Origin: an uncultured Eubacteriales bacterium
GTDB lineage: Bacteria > Bacillota > Clostridia > Oscillospirales > CAG-272
NCBI GenBank assembly: GCA_900321265.1
Contig: ONVJ01000068.1
Location: 1-5,447 of the forward strand
DNA length: 5,447 nucleotides
Reading direction: 5' to 3'
Under the pieces are notes generated by a model, which did no database searches, was not told where the DNA came from, and saw only the letters and a list, made by a program, of their open reading frames with translations. Below, piece after piece: positions 1-5,447 of this stretch. How positions within the stretch are numbered: position 1 is the first letter of the stretch; each line of letters begins with the position of its first letter. The translations under genes were made by a program, and so were the position numbers.

Positions 1-39
1 AAAAGGCGAAAAATGATTATAGAATTATTTGAAAAAATA

Positions 40-48
40 TGATATAAT
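40..48 (+). promoter_or_regulatory. Extended -10 promoter for the rubrerythrin gene
   Basis: TGATATAAT is a consensus TATAAT (43-48) preceded by the TG of an extended -10 element (40-41). It sits in a strongly AT-rich stretch (1-57) that contrasts with the GC-rich DNA around it. The hexamer 17 bases upstream (TAGAAT, 20-25) is a poor -35; an extended -10 can compensate for that. Transcription would begin near 54-57, leaving a leader of about 80 nt before the rubrerythrin start at 137. A TTGAAA at 29-34 is too close to this -10 to be its -35. Confidence 0.6.
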
Positions 49-55
49 ATATTAT
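44..55. promoter_or_regulatory. AT palindrome over the -10, possible PerR-like operator
   Basis: ATAATATATTAT is a perfect 12-bp palindrome overlapping the -10 box. Half-sites TATAAT (43-48) and ATTAT (51-55) resemble the PerR box TATAATNATTATA but are separated by two bases, not one. Rubrerythrin genes are known members of PerR-type peroxide regulons in clostridia, which makes this plausible. AT-rich promoter DNA produces such palindromes by chance, so the call is weak. Confidence 0.22.
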
Positions 56-66
56 TCAGGCACCCG

Positions 67-85
67 GCTGACGCGGACGGTCAGC
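67..85 (+). other. Hairpin in the 5' leader of rubrerythrin mRNA
   Basis: GCTGAC (67-72) and GTCAGC (80-85) form a perfect 6-bp stem around a 7-nt loop. If G66 is bulged, CC at 64-65 can add two pairs with GG at 86-87. It lies about ten bases after the predicted transcription start, in the part of the leader that is abruptly GC-rich. No T-run follows, so it is not a terminator. It could protect the 5' end of the mRNA or be chance. Confidence 0.35.
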
Positions 86-136
86 GGCGGTATCGGATGA
101 AAATCGAATGAAAAAACAGCATAAAGGAGAAAACAG

Positions 137-676
137 ATGAAAAACCCCTATTCCGGAACACAGACCGAGAAGAACCTTGAGGCCGCCTTCGCCGGCGAGT
201 CCCAGGCCAGGAACAAATACACCTATTTTGCCTCGAAGGCAAAGAAGGAAGGCTACGAACAGATCGCCGATCTCTTTCTGAAGACCGCCGAAAACGAGAA
301 GGAGCACGCCAAGATCTGGTTCAAGGAGCTCAACGGCATCGGCGACACCGCGGAGAACCTCGCGGCAGCCGCAGACGGCGAGAACTTCGAGTGGACCGAC
401 ATGTACGAGGGCTTCGCGAAGACCGCCGAGGAGGAGGGCTTTGCCGACCTGGCGAAGAAATTCCGCCTCGTCGCCGCTATTGAGAAGCACCATGAGGAGA
501 GATACCGCGCCCTCCTCAAAAACGTCGAGACCGCCGCCGTATTCGCGAAGAGCGAGGTAAAGGTATGGGAGTGCCGCAACTGCGGGCATATCGTCGTCGG
601 CGAAAAGGCCCCCGATATCTGCCCGACCTGCGCACATCCGCAGTCTTATTTCGAGATCAGCGCCGAGAATTACTGA
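137..676 (+). CDS. rbr: Rubrerythrin (diiron peroxidase with rubredoxin domain)
   Basis: Cytoplasmic non-haem iron protein that reduces hydrogen peroxide to water in anaerobes, taking electrons from NADH via rubredoxin or a related reductase (family knowledge). The 179 residues form two domains. The first is a ferritin-like four-helix domain (about 1-135) with all expected diiron ligands by comparison with Desulfovibrio rubrerythrin: E21 (in GESQAR), E54 and H57 (ExxH), E82 and E85, E116 and H119 (ExxH). The second is a C-terminal rubredoxin-type [Fe(SCys)4] domain with C146-x2-C149 and C162-x2-C165. Nothing key is missing; it is about a dozen residues shorter than the Desulfovibrio protein, mainly in the linker before E82. 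The ATG start follows AAGGAG (124-129) at 7-nt spacing. It appears to be a single-gene unit with its own promoter and a large stem-loop after its stop. Confidence 0.97.
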   Translation: MKNPYSGTQTEKNLEAAFAGESQARNKYTYFASKAKKEGYEQIADLFLKTAENEKEHAKIWFKELNGIGDTAENLAAAADGENFEWTDMYEGFAKTAEEEGFADLAKKFRLVAAIEKHHEERYRALLKNVETAAVFAKSEVKVWECRNCGHIVVGEKAPDICPTCAHPQSYFEISAENY

Positions 677-697
677 TCCGCGCTGACGTCAGAAAGA

Positions 698-773
698 AAC
701 GCGCGGGGCGCCGCGACTATCCTGGCAGGGCGGTTTCGTATGCCGCTTGCCGGATCGCTCCGCCCCGCGCGTT
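698..773 (+). repeat. Long nested stem-loop with perfect 13-bp arms
   Basis: AACGCGCGGGGCG (698-710) is the exact reverse complement of CGCCCCGCGCGTT (761-773), separated by 50 nt. Inside lies a second hairpin, 722-729/746-753 continued by 731-733/743-745, with G730 bulged, two G-T wobbles and a 9-nt loop (734-742). The 5' arm could instead form a local 5-bp hairpin (702-706 with 711-715). It fills most of the gap between rubrerythrin and the next gene. On the + strand the 3' arm is not followed by a T-run, so it is not a classical terminator; on the - strand the next bases are T-rich (GTTTCTTTCT), but no minus-strand gene is seen. Options are a mRNA-stabilising or processing structure, a REP/MITE-like interspersed element, or a structured leader of the downstream gene. 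Confidence 0.6.
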
Positions 774-801
774 ATGACACCGCTTTATTCAGAGGAAACA
801 G

Positions 802-2328
802 ATGCGCTACGATTATGACGTGATCGTCGTCGGGGCGGGGAACGGAGGGCTGACCGCCGCCGCGAAGATCTCCGGCGAGGGTTACAGGACACTGCTTCTT
901 GAGAAGCACAATCTTCCCGGAGGCGTCGCGACCAGCTTCGTCCGCGGGAGATTCGAGTTCGAATGCTCCCTTCACGAGCTCTGCGACGTCGGCACACCCG
1001 AGGACCCGGGACGGGTAAGGGAGCTCTTTGCCGGGCTTGGCGCCGAGGTCGGTCTGGTCAACGAAAAGGAACTTTTCAGGACGATCGTTACCGGTCCGGA
1101 CGGATACGACGTTGCTCTCTCCGCCGGCTGGGAGGAGTTCAAGGCAGGCTTCGCTGCCGCGTGTCCCGGCGCCGAAAAGAGTCTGGACAGGCTTGAGGCG
1201 CTGTTTAAAAAGACAGATGAGGCGCTCATCTACAACGACATGAAGCGCGGGAAGCCCAACAAGCTGAAAATGATGATGAAGTACGGGGGATTTCTGATCT
1301 CGGCTTCGCATTCGCTCGACGACGTTCTGAAGTCGCTCGGCTTCCGCCTCCGCGAGAGGCTGATACTCGAGACATACTGGGCCTATCTCGGAGTTCCGTC
1401 GGACGAGCTCAACGCCTTCCACTACTTCGAGATGCTCCGCGGCTATATAAACGGCGGGGCGGGGATCCCGCTGAAGAAATCATACGGAATGTCGCTCGCG
1501 CTTGCCGACAGGGTGCTGAGGAACGGCGGCGAGATCAGATACAACACTCCGGTCACCGAATTCATCTTCGGCGACGACGGCAGAGTCGCCGGAGTTACGG
1601 CCGGAGGCGACGAATACCGCGCGAAGTTCGTCATTTCCAACGTCATCCCGAACAGCGTGTTCGAGATGTCGGGCGCCGACAGGATCCCGAAGCGCGAGCT
1701 CAAGCTCGCGAACGCGAGGAAGCTCGGGCTATCGTTTGTCTGCATATATCTCGGACTCGACCGCACCGCCGGGGAGCTGGGGATACGGAACTATTCGCTC
1801 TTTATCTCGCACAAGGCGGCGTCGCGTCTCCAGTACAGAGCGGAGAACGAGATAGGCCTCTATGTCGTGAACTGTCTCAACGCCGCGGTCCCCGGCGCGA
1901 CTCCCCCCGGGACCTGCTCGCTCTTCTTCTCGATTCCCGTCTTCTCTGACAGGATGATGAAGAACGTGACCCCCGAAAACTACCGTGCATTCAAGTCGGA
2001 GATCGCCGGAAAATACATCGACGACTATGAAAAGGTGACCGGGATAAGGATAAAGGACTCGATCGAGGAGATCTCGGTCGCGACGCCGGCGACCTTCGCC
2101 AGATATTTCGGAGTGCCCAACGGCACCGCATACGGCTACGAGCTGTCGGGATGGGACGGAGTAATGGCGAGATCGCTCAGCCGGGGCAGCGAGCTGAACA
2201 TCCCCGGACTCGCCTTCTGCGGCGGGCACAGCGCCACCGGAGACGGCTTCGGCGTTTCATACGAATCCGGCATCGCCGCCGCGGAGAAGGCTGCCGCCGA
2301 TCTGAAGGAGGCAGACCGTGGAAACTGA
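802..2328 (+). CDS. CrtI/phytoene-desaturase-like FAD-dependent oxidoreductase
   Basis: A 508-residue flavoprotein of the phytoene dehydrogenase / all-trans-retinol 13,14-reductase-like family, whose members add or remove hydrogen on polyene or isoprenoid chains. The N-terminus is a dinucleotide-binding fold: hydrophobic strand and GAGNGG at 11-16, the ribose-binding acidic residue E34, then PGG at 39-41. A FAD-contacting segment rich in F, E, C and H follows at about 51-64. The C-terminal FAD signature is at about 467-491 (PGLAFCGGH... GDGFGVSYESG). Length is normal for the family; no signal peptide or membrane span is evident. The ATG start lies just before the fold and follows AGAGGAA (791-797). 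The stop overlaps the next gene by 11 bases, so the two are probably translationally coupled. No carotenoid synthesis gene is nearby, so the substrate is unknown; the reductase next door argues for reduction rather than desaturation (inference). Family confident, reaction not. Confidence 0.88.
   Translation: MRYDYDVIVVGAGNGGLTAAAKISGEGYRTLLLEKHNLPGGVATSFVRGRFEFECSLHELCDVGTPEDPGRVRELFAGLGAEVGLVNEKELFRTIVTGPDGYDVALSAGWEEFKAGFAAACPGAEKSLDRLEALFKKTDEALIYNDMKRGKPNKLKMMMKYGGFLISASHSLDDVLKSLGFRLRERLILETYWAYLGVPSDELNAFHYFEMLRGYINGGAGIPLKKSYGMSLALADRVLRNGGEIRYNTPVTEFIFGDDGRVAGVTAGGDEYRAKFVISNVIPNSVFEMSGADRIPKRELKLANARKLGLSFVCIYLGLDRTAGELGIRNYSLFISHKAASRLQYRAENEIGLYVVNCLNAAVPGATPPGTCSLFFSIPVFSDRMMKNVTPENYRAFKSEIAGKYIDDYEKVTGIRIKDSIEEISVATPATFARYFGVPNGTAYGYELSGWDGVMARSLSRGSELNIPGLAFCGGHSATGDGFGVSYESGIAAAEKAAADLKEADRGN
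2305..2311 (+). promoter_or_regulatory. Ribosome binding site setting the GTG start at 2318
   Basis: AAGGAGG, a full anti-Shine-Dalgarno match, lies inside the end of the upstream gene, 6 nt before GTG at 2318. It decides the start of the 411-residue protein. The next in-frame candidate, ATG at 2462, has no such site before it. Confidence 0.8.
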
Positions 2329-3553
2329 CAGGAAGAAGAAAACGGGTGTTATCAGGGAGAAGGTCGGGAAGGTGAAGCTCAGCCTCGCGAGATTCCTGAA
2401 GATAATCCCCGAGAGACTGAAGCGGATCGAATCTGCGCCCGACACCGCCGTAAGACCGGCGATGTCCTACCGGCCGAACGCACTTGCCGCAGTCCTGCAC
2501 CCCGAGGTCCAGCACGTGAGGATATCCGACGTGCGTGAAGCGGGGCCCGGAGTGAAGCTCTATACGCTCGTTCCCGACCGGGAAAGAGGCACCGGGAGAC
2601 TCGCGCCCTTCGGCGCGGGACAGTATGTGACGGTGAGGGAGGAGATCGGCGGGATCATCTGCACGAGACCCTACTCGATCGCCTCGTCGCCCGGAGAGGC
2701 TTCCGGGTACTACCAGATCGCTGTCAGGGACACCGGGGGCAGGATGTCGTCGCACATCGCCTCGACGTGGGTCCCCGGGGCGGCTGCCGATATCTCGGGT
2801 CCCGAGGGAGAATTCACCTATGAGAAGCTCCGCGACGCTCCTCACGTGGTCGCGGTCGCCGGAGGAGTGGGAATAACCCCCTTCAGGTCGATGATCAGAT
2901 CGATAGTCGAAGGGAGCGCGGACTTCAGGCTGAGCCTTGTCGTTTGCGCGAGGACCGAAGCCGACATCCTCTTTCGCGACGAGCTGAAGAAGGCGTCGGG
3001 AAACCCCGCGGTAGACGTGAGATTCATTCTCTCGGACGAGAAGAAGGATGGTTTCGGATACGGTTTCGTGACTGCCGGCGACATAAAGTCCGCCGCGCCC
3101 GAAGACGGGAACTACTCGCTCTTCGTCTGCGGCCCGCAGGCGATGTACCGGCATATCGAAGGCTTTCTTCCCGAACTCGGTCTGAGGCGGAAATTTATCC
3201 GCAGAGAAGTCTTCGGACAGATAACCGACCCCGCACTCGAGCCCGACGCAACCCCCTCCGAAAAGGAGGAATACGCCGTCGCCGCCTTCGTGGGCGGAAA
3301 GCGCTTTGACACCTTCTGCGGCGCCGGCGAGCCGCTGCTCGCCGCCCTCGAGAGGGCGGGAGCAGCTGTTGCGTCGGGCTGCAGGAGCGGCGAGTGCGGG
3401 CTTTGCCACAGCCGGCTGGTCAGCGGCGAATGCTATATCCCGGCAAGGACGGATTTCCGCAGGGAGGCCGACCGGGATTTCGGCTATATCCATCCCTGCT
3501 GCGCCTTCCCGAGGTCGGATGTCGTCATCGAACTGCCTCCGGCAAAGGGATGA
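2318..3553 (+). CDS. FNR-type FAD/NAD(P)H reductase with C-terminal [2Fe-2S] ferredoxin domain
   Basis: A 411-residue electron-transfer protein carrying electrons from NAD(P)H to FAD to a [2Fe-2S] cluster, as in class IB-type oxygenase reductases, CDP-glucoseen reductase and NqrF. Residues 1-60 are a lysine/arginine-rich extension with a probable amphipathic helix (about 11-38). The FAD-binding barrel is at about 65-170 with RPYSIAS (117-123). The NAD(P)-binding half is at about 175-300 with GGVGITP (182-188) and CGPQAM (271-276). The plant-type ferredoxin domain is at about 318-411 with C355-x4-C360-x2-C363 and a fourth cysteine at C394, which fits the C-x3-P spacing of ferredoxins better than adjacent C395. 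No membrane span is seen. It starts at GTG inside the upstream gene, implying matched expression with the CrtI-like flavoprotein; it is probably that enzyme's electron donor (inference). No monooxygenase is nearby. Confidence 0.9.
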   Translation: METDRKKKTGVIREKVGKVKLSLARFLKIIPERLKRIESAPDTAVRPAMSYRPNALAAVLHPEVQHVRISDVREAGPGVKLYTLVPDRERGTGRLAPFGAGQYVTVREEIGGIICTRPYSIASSPGEASGYYQIAVRDTGGRMSSHIASTWVPGAAADISGPEGEFTYEKLRDAPHVVAVAGGVGITPFRSMIRSIVEGSADFRLSLVVCARTEADILFRDELKKASGNPAVDVRFILSDEKKDGFGYGFVTAGDIKSAAPEDGNYSLFVCGPQAMYRHIEGFLPELGLRRKFIRREVFGQITDPALEPDATPSEKEEYAVAAFVGGKRFDTFCGAGEPLLAALERAGAAVASGCRSGECGLCHSRLVSGECYIPARTDFRREADRDFGYIHPCCAFPRSDVVIELPPAKG

Positions 3554-3588
3554 CCTTCTCTCTGCTATAACCTACACGGAGTAAAGAT

Positions 3589-5283
3589 ATGGTTTTTTCT
3601 TACAGAAACACAACGGTCGAGGTCGCCGACGGCACCCTCTATCAGGAGCTTGCCCTGAAATACCGCTGCGACTACGATTCCGAAATAATGCTCGCGAGAG
3701 TCGACAACCGTCCGGTTGAGCTCGGCCGCGAGATAAATCCCGAAGAGTTCCGCGGAGGCAAGACCGCGGTCCTGTCCTTCATTCCGCTCTCCGACAGGGA
3801 GGGGCACAAGACATACGAACGCGGAGCAGAAATGATGTTCCTCCGCGCCATGACGCACGTCTTCGGAAAGAGGATCGTCAAGCTCAAGCTCGAATACGGG
3901 CTGGGAGACGGCATCTTCTTCAGCGTCGGTATCAGAGACGACGACGGTAAGATCTCGGACGCCCCGCTGACAGACGAAAAGCTGGACGAGGTTCTCGCGA
4001 CGATGAGGAAATACGCCGACGGCAACGAAAAGTTCCGCAGGCTCTCCATGCCCACCGAGGAGGCCATCGAGCTTTTCCGCCGCCACGGCATGAGCGACAA
4101 GGTCAGGCTGCTTCACTACAGACGCACCTCCTATACGAACGTAAACCGGCTGGGAAACTATTATGACTATTACTACGGATGCATGCCTCCTTCGGCGGGT
4201 TACATAAAGATCTTCGGCCTGCGAAAACTGACGGGAGGAGTCCTCCTTATCCTTCCCAACCGCAGGACGCCGAACGCCCCCGGAAGCGGCGAGATATCCG
4301 AAGCGATGTTCAGGAGCCGCCGGGAGTCGACCGAATGGGGCGAGAACATCGGAGTTCCCACCGTCGCTGCGCTCAACGACGCAATCGCTCGCGGGGACGG
4401 GACGGGGATCATACTTGCCTCCGAGGCCTATCACGAGCACAAGCTCGGCGAGATCGCGCGGCAGATCAGGGAGGAGGGCCGAAAGATCGTGATGATCGCC
4501 GGACCGTCGTCGTCGGGCAAGACCTCCTTCTCGCACCGTCTGTCGGTCCAGCTGGCGAACGTCGGACTCAGGGCGCACCCGATCGCCTGCGACAACTATT
4601 ACGTCAGCCGCGAGGAGACACCGCTTGACGAGAACGGGGAATATGATTTCGAGTGCCTTGAGGCGATCGACATCGGTGCCTTCAACGAGCAGATGACGAC
4701 GCTCCTGGCGGGGGGCGAGGTCGGTCTCAGGTCCTTCAACTTCAGGACCGGCATGCCCGAATATAACGGAAACACCCTGAAGATGGGGAAGGAGGACGTG
4801 CTCGTCATCGAGGGCATCCACTGTCTCAACGACAGGCTGTCCTTCATGATCCCCGCCGACCAGAAGTTCAGGATCTACATCAGCGCGCTGACCGCCCTGA
4901 ACATCGACGAGCACAACCGGATCTCGACGACCGATCTGCGCGAGATTCGCAGGCTGGTCAGAGACAACAGGACGAGGGGCTTTTCGGCATCCGAGACGAT
5001 CAACCGCTGGGCGAGCGTGATGCACGGGGAGGAAAAGAACATCTTCCCCTTCCGCGACACCGCCGACGCGACCTTCAACTCGGCGACTCTCTACGACCTG
5101 GCGGTCCTCAAGACCTTCGCCGAGCCGTTGCTCTTCGCGATCGACCGGACCTCCCCCGCCTGCACCGAGGCAACGAGACTTTTGAAGCTCCTCGACTACT
5201 TCCTCGGCCTCTCCTGCGAGGACGTCCCGCGGAACAGCCTGCTCCGCGAGTTCATCGGGGGAAGCCTCTTCCCGGTGGGGTGA
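3589..5283 (+). CDS. Uridine-kinase-type nucleoside kinase fused to TGS/ThrRS-like N-terminal domains
   Basis: A 564-residue cytoplasmic protein of the anaerobe-associated 'nucleoside kinase' family. The N-terminus (1-65) resembles a TGS domain. Residues about 70-200 resemble the second additional domain of threonyl-tRNA synthetase, including a YGLGDGIFFSV segment (103-113) like the YGP...DGFYYDF block of ThrRS. The C-terminal half is a P-loop kinase of the uridine kinase/phosphoribulokinase superfamily: Walker A GPSSSGKT (305-312), a substrate-site DNYY (335-338), a Walker-B-like VLVIEGIH (404-411) and an Arg-rich lid region (about 449-474, RRLVRDNRTRG). Intact kinase motifs support NTP-dependent phosphorylation; the substrate, often given as uridine, is not proven. 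ATG follows CGGAG (3577-3581) at 7 nt, 35 bases after the upstream stop, so co-transcription is possible. A terminator follows its stop. Confidence 0.88.
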   Translation: MVFSYRNTTVEVADGTLYQELALKYRCDYDSEIMLARVDNRPVELGREINPEEFRGGKTAVLSFIPLSDREGHKTYERGAEMMFLRAMTHVFGKRIVKLKLEYGLGDGIFFSVGIRDDDGKISDAPLTDEKLDEVLATMRKYADGNEKFRRLSMPTEEAIELFRRHGMSDKVRLLHYRRTSYTNVNRLGNYYDYYYGCMPPSAGYIKIFGLRKLTGGVLLILPNRRTPNAPGSGEISEAMFRSRRESTEWGENIGVPTVAALNDAIARGDGTGIILASEAYHEHKLGEIARQIREEGRKIVMIAGPSSSGKTSFSHRLSVQLANVGLRAHPIACDNYYVSREETPLDENGEYDFECLEAIDIGAFNEQMTTLLAGGEVGLRSFNFRTGMPEYNGNTLKMGKEDVLVIEGIHCLNDRLSFMIPADQKFRIYISALTALNIDEHNRISTTDLREIRRLVRDNRTRGFSASETINRWASVMHGEEKNIFPFRDTADATFNSATLYDLAVLKTFAEPLLFAIDRTSPACTEATRLLKLLDYFLGLSCEDVPRNSLLREFIGGSLFPVG

Positions 5284-5315
5284 AGAATACAGGATCATTC
5301 ATTATTTAAACCGCG

Positions 5316-5360
5316 GCCGCCGTTCGCTCTCAAAAAGAGCTGCGGCGGCTGAGTATTTTT
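5316..5360 (+). terminator. Rho-independent terminator after the kinase gene
   Basis: GCCGCCG (5316-5322) pairs with CGGCGGC (5343-5349). After a small internal loop (TTC against TG), GCTCT (5326-5330) pairs with AGAGC (5336-5340) around loop CAAAA. The sequence then runs TGAGTATTTTT, with a five-T tract at 5356-5360. It lies 32 bases after the stop codon, and the next promoter starts right behind it. Confidence 0.85.
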
Positions 5361-5369
5361 AAAAAACCG

Positions 5370-5398
5370 TTGACAACCCGCGCGGAAGGTGGTATAAT
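5370..5398 (+). promoter_or_regulatory. Perfect-consensus sigma-A promoter for a gene beyond the window
   Basis: TTGACA (5370-5375) and TATAAT (5393-5398) both match the consensus exactly, with an ideal 17-bp spacer. The AT tract just upstream (5354-5366, TATTTTTAAAAAA) is placed like a proximal UP element, although part of it is also the terminator tail. Start of transcription is expected near 5404-5406. No start codon with a ribosome binding site is seen before the window ends, so the driven gene lies to the right. A promoter this strong is usually kept in check by a repressor, and a dyad overlaps its start site. Confidence 0.9.
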
Positions 5399-5399
5399 G

Positions 5400-5426
5400 T
5401 AATACCGACCTGAAAGGTAGGTAATA
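5400..5426. promoter_or_regulatory. 27-bp imperfect dyad at the transcription start, probable operator (Rrf2/IscR-like)
   Basis: Left half TAATACCGACCT (5400-5411) and right half AGGTAGGTAATA (5415-5426) flank a 3-bp centre. Ten of the twelve symmetric positions match; 5402/5424 and 5407/5419 do not. It begins one base after the -10 box and covers the expected +1, the classical place for a repressor. The ATACC-GAC ... GT-GGT layout recalls IscR type 1 and other Rrf2-family sites, which often lie in promoters of iscR-iscS-iscU/nifU operons. Assignment to that family is inference from memory of the consensus. As RNA it could also fold into a short hairpin. Confidence 0.5.
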
Positions 5427-5447
5427 GACCGCGGCGGAGCGGGGGCG

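Noticed and set aside
29..55. TTGAAA (29-34) with TATTAT (50-55) as a second rubrerythrin promoter
   Set aside because: The spacer is only 15 bp and the -10 is weaker than the overlapping extended -10 at 40-48.
97..111. Tiny leader peptide frame (MKIE) upstream of rubrerythrin
   Set aside because: Only four codons, no ribosome binding site, and no attenuator structure associated with it.
56..637. Open frame on the - strand opposite rubrerythrin
   Set aside because: It is antisense to a fully convincing rubrerythrin and has a Leu/Val/Gly-rich composition with no family resemblance.
698..773. Rho-independent terminator of rubrerythrin on the + strand
   Set aside because: The loop is 50 nt and the 3' arm is followed by ATGACACCGC, not a T-tract. 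Termination there is possible but not supported by the sequence.
677..801. Known riboswitch or T-box in the gap before the flavoprotein gene
   Set aside because: The region folds strongly, but I recognised no conserved core of any riboswitch class, and there is no terminator/antiterminator poly-T arrangement.
2462..2464. Alternative ATG start for the reductase
   Set aside because: No Shine-Dalgarno-like sequence precedes it, whereas GTG at 2318 has AAGGAGG at ideal spacing and couples to the upstream gene.
2177..3493. 438-codon open frame on the - strand opposite the reductase
   Set aside because: Arg/Gly/Pro-rich translation without domains, opposite a gene with complete FAD, NAD(P) and [2Fe-2S] motifs.
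3565..5298. Long open frame on the - strand covering the whole kinase gene
   Set aside because: It mirrors the kinase gene, has low-complexity Val/Glu/Arg/Asp composition with no recognisable motif, and arises from GC-rich codon bias. The + strand frame has clear kinase motifs and a ribosome binding site.

Overview
The window is GC-rich, densely coding DNA with all genes on the + strand. It most likely comes from an anaerobic, high-GC member of the Clostridia or a related Firmicute. This is inferred from four things: strong AGGAGG-type ribosome binding sites, near-consensus TTGACA/TATAAT promoters, heavy use of AGG/AGA arginine and ATA isoleucine codons, and gene content (rubrerythrin, a CrtI-like flavoprotein, and a TGS-linked uridine-kinase-type protein often seen in anaerobic gut and rumen bacteria). 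No mobile element, tRNA, rRNA or CRISPR array is visible.

Layout. Positions 1-136 are an AT-rich promoter region followed by a GC-rich leader. They contain an extended -10 element (40-48), an AT palindrome on top of it, and a small hairpin (67-85). Next comes a complete rubrerythrin (137-676), a peroxide-detoxifying diiron protein. The 125-base gap after it (677-801) is filled mostly by a large nested stem-loop whose outer arms are a perfect 13-bp inverted repeat 50 nt apart (698-773). Two translationally coupled genes follow with an 11-base overlap: a CrtI/phytoene-desaturase-like FAD oxidoreductase (802-2328) and an FNR-type reductase with a C-terminal plant-type [2Fe-2S] domain (2318-3553). 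After 35 bases comes a TGS/ThrRS-like plus uridine-kinase-type fusion protein (3589-5283).

The right end is regulatory. A rho-independent terminator (5316-5360) closes the gene set. A perfect-consensus sigma-A promoter (5370-5398, 17-bp spacer) then drives a gene beyond the window, and a 27-bp imperfect dyad lies over its predicted start site. The dyad resembles operators of Rrf2/IscR-family regulators.

How the genes may work together. The most interesting unit is the overlapping pair. The 411-residue protein has all the parts needed to move electrons from NAD(P)H through FAD to a [2Fe-2S] cluster. The adjacent flavoprotein is the type that adds or removes hydrogen on polyene or isoprenoid-like substrates. 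The inference is a dedicated two-component NAD(P)H-driven reductase (saturase) of unknown substrate. The rubrerythrin and the putative Rrf2-type site suggest an anaerobe managing oxidative stress and Fe-S supply, but no direct functional link between these loci can be shown here.
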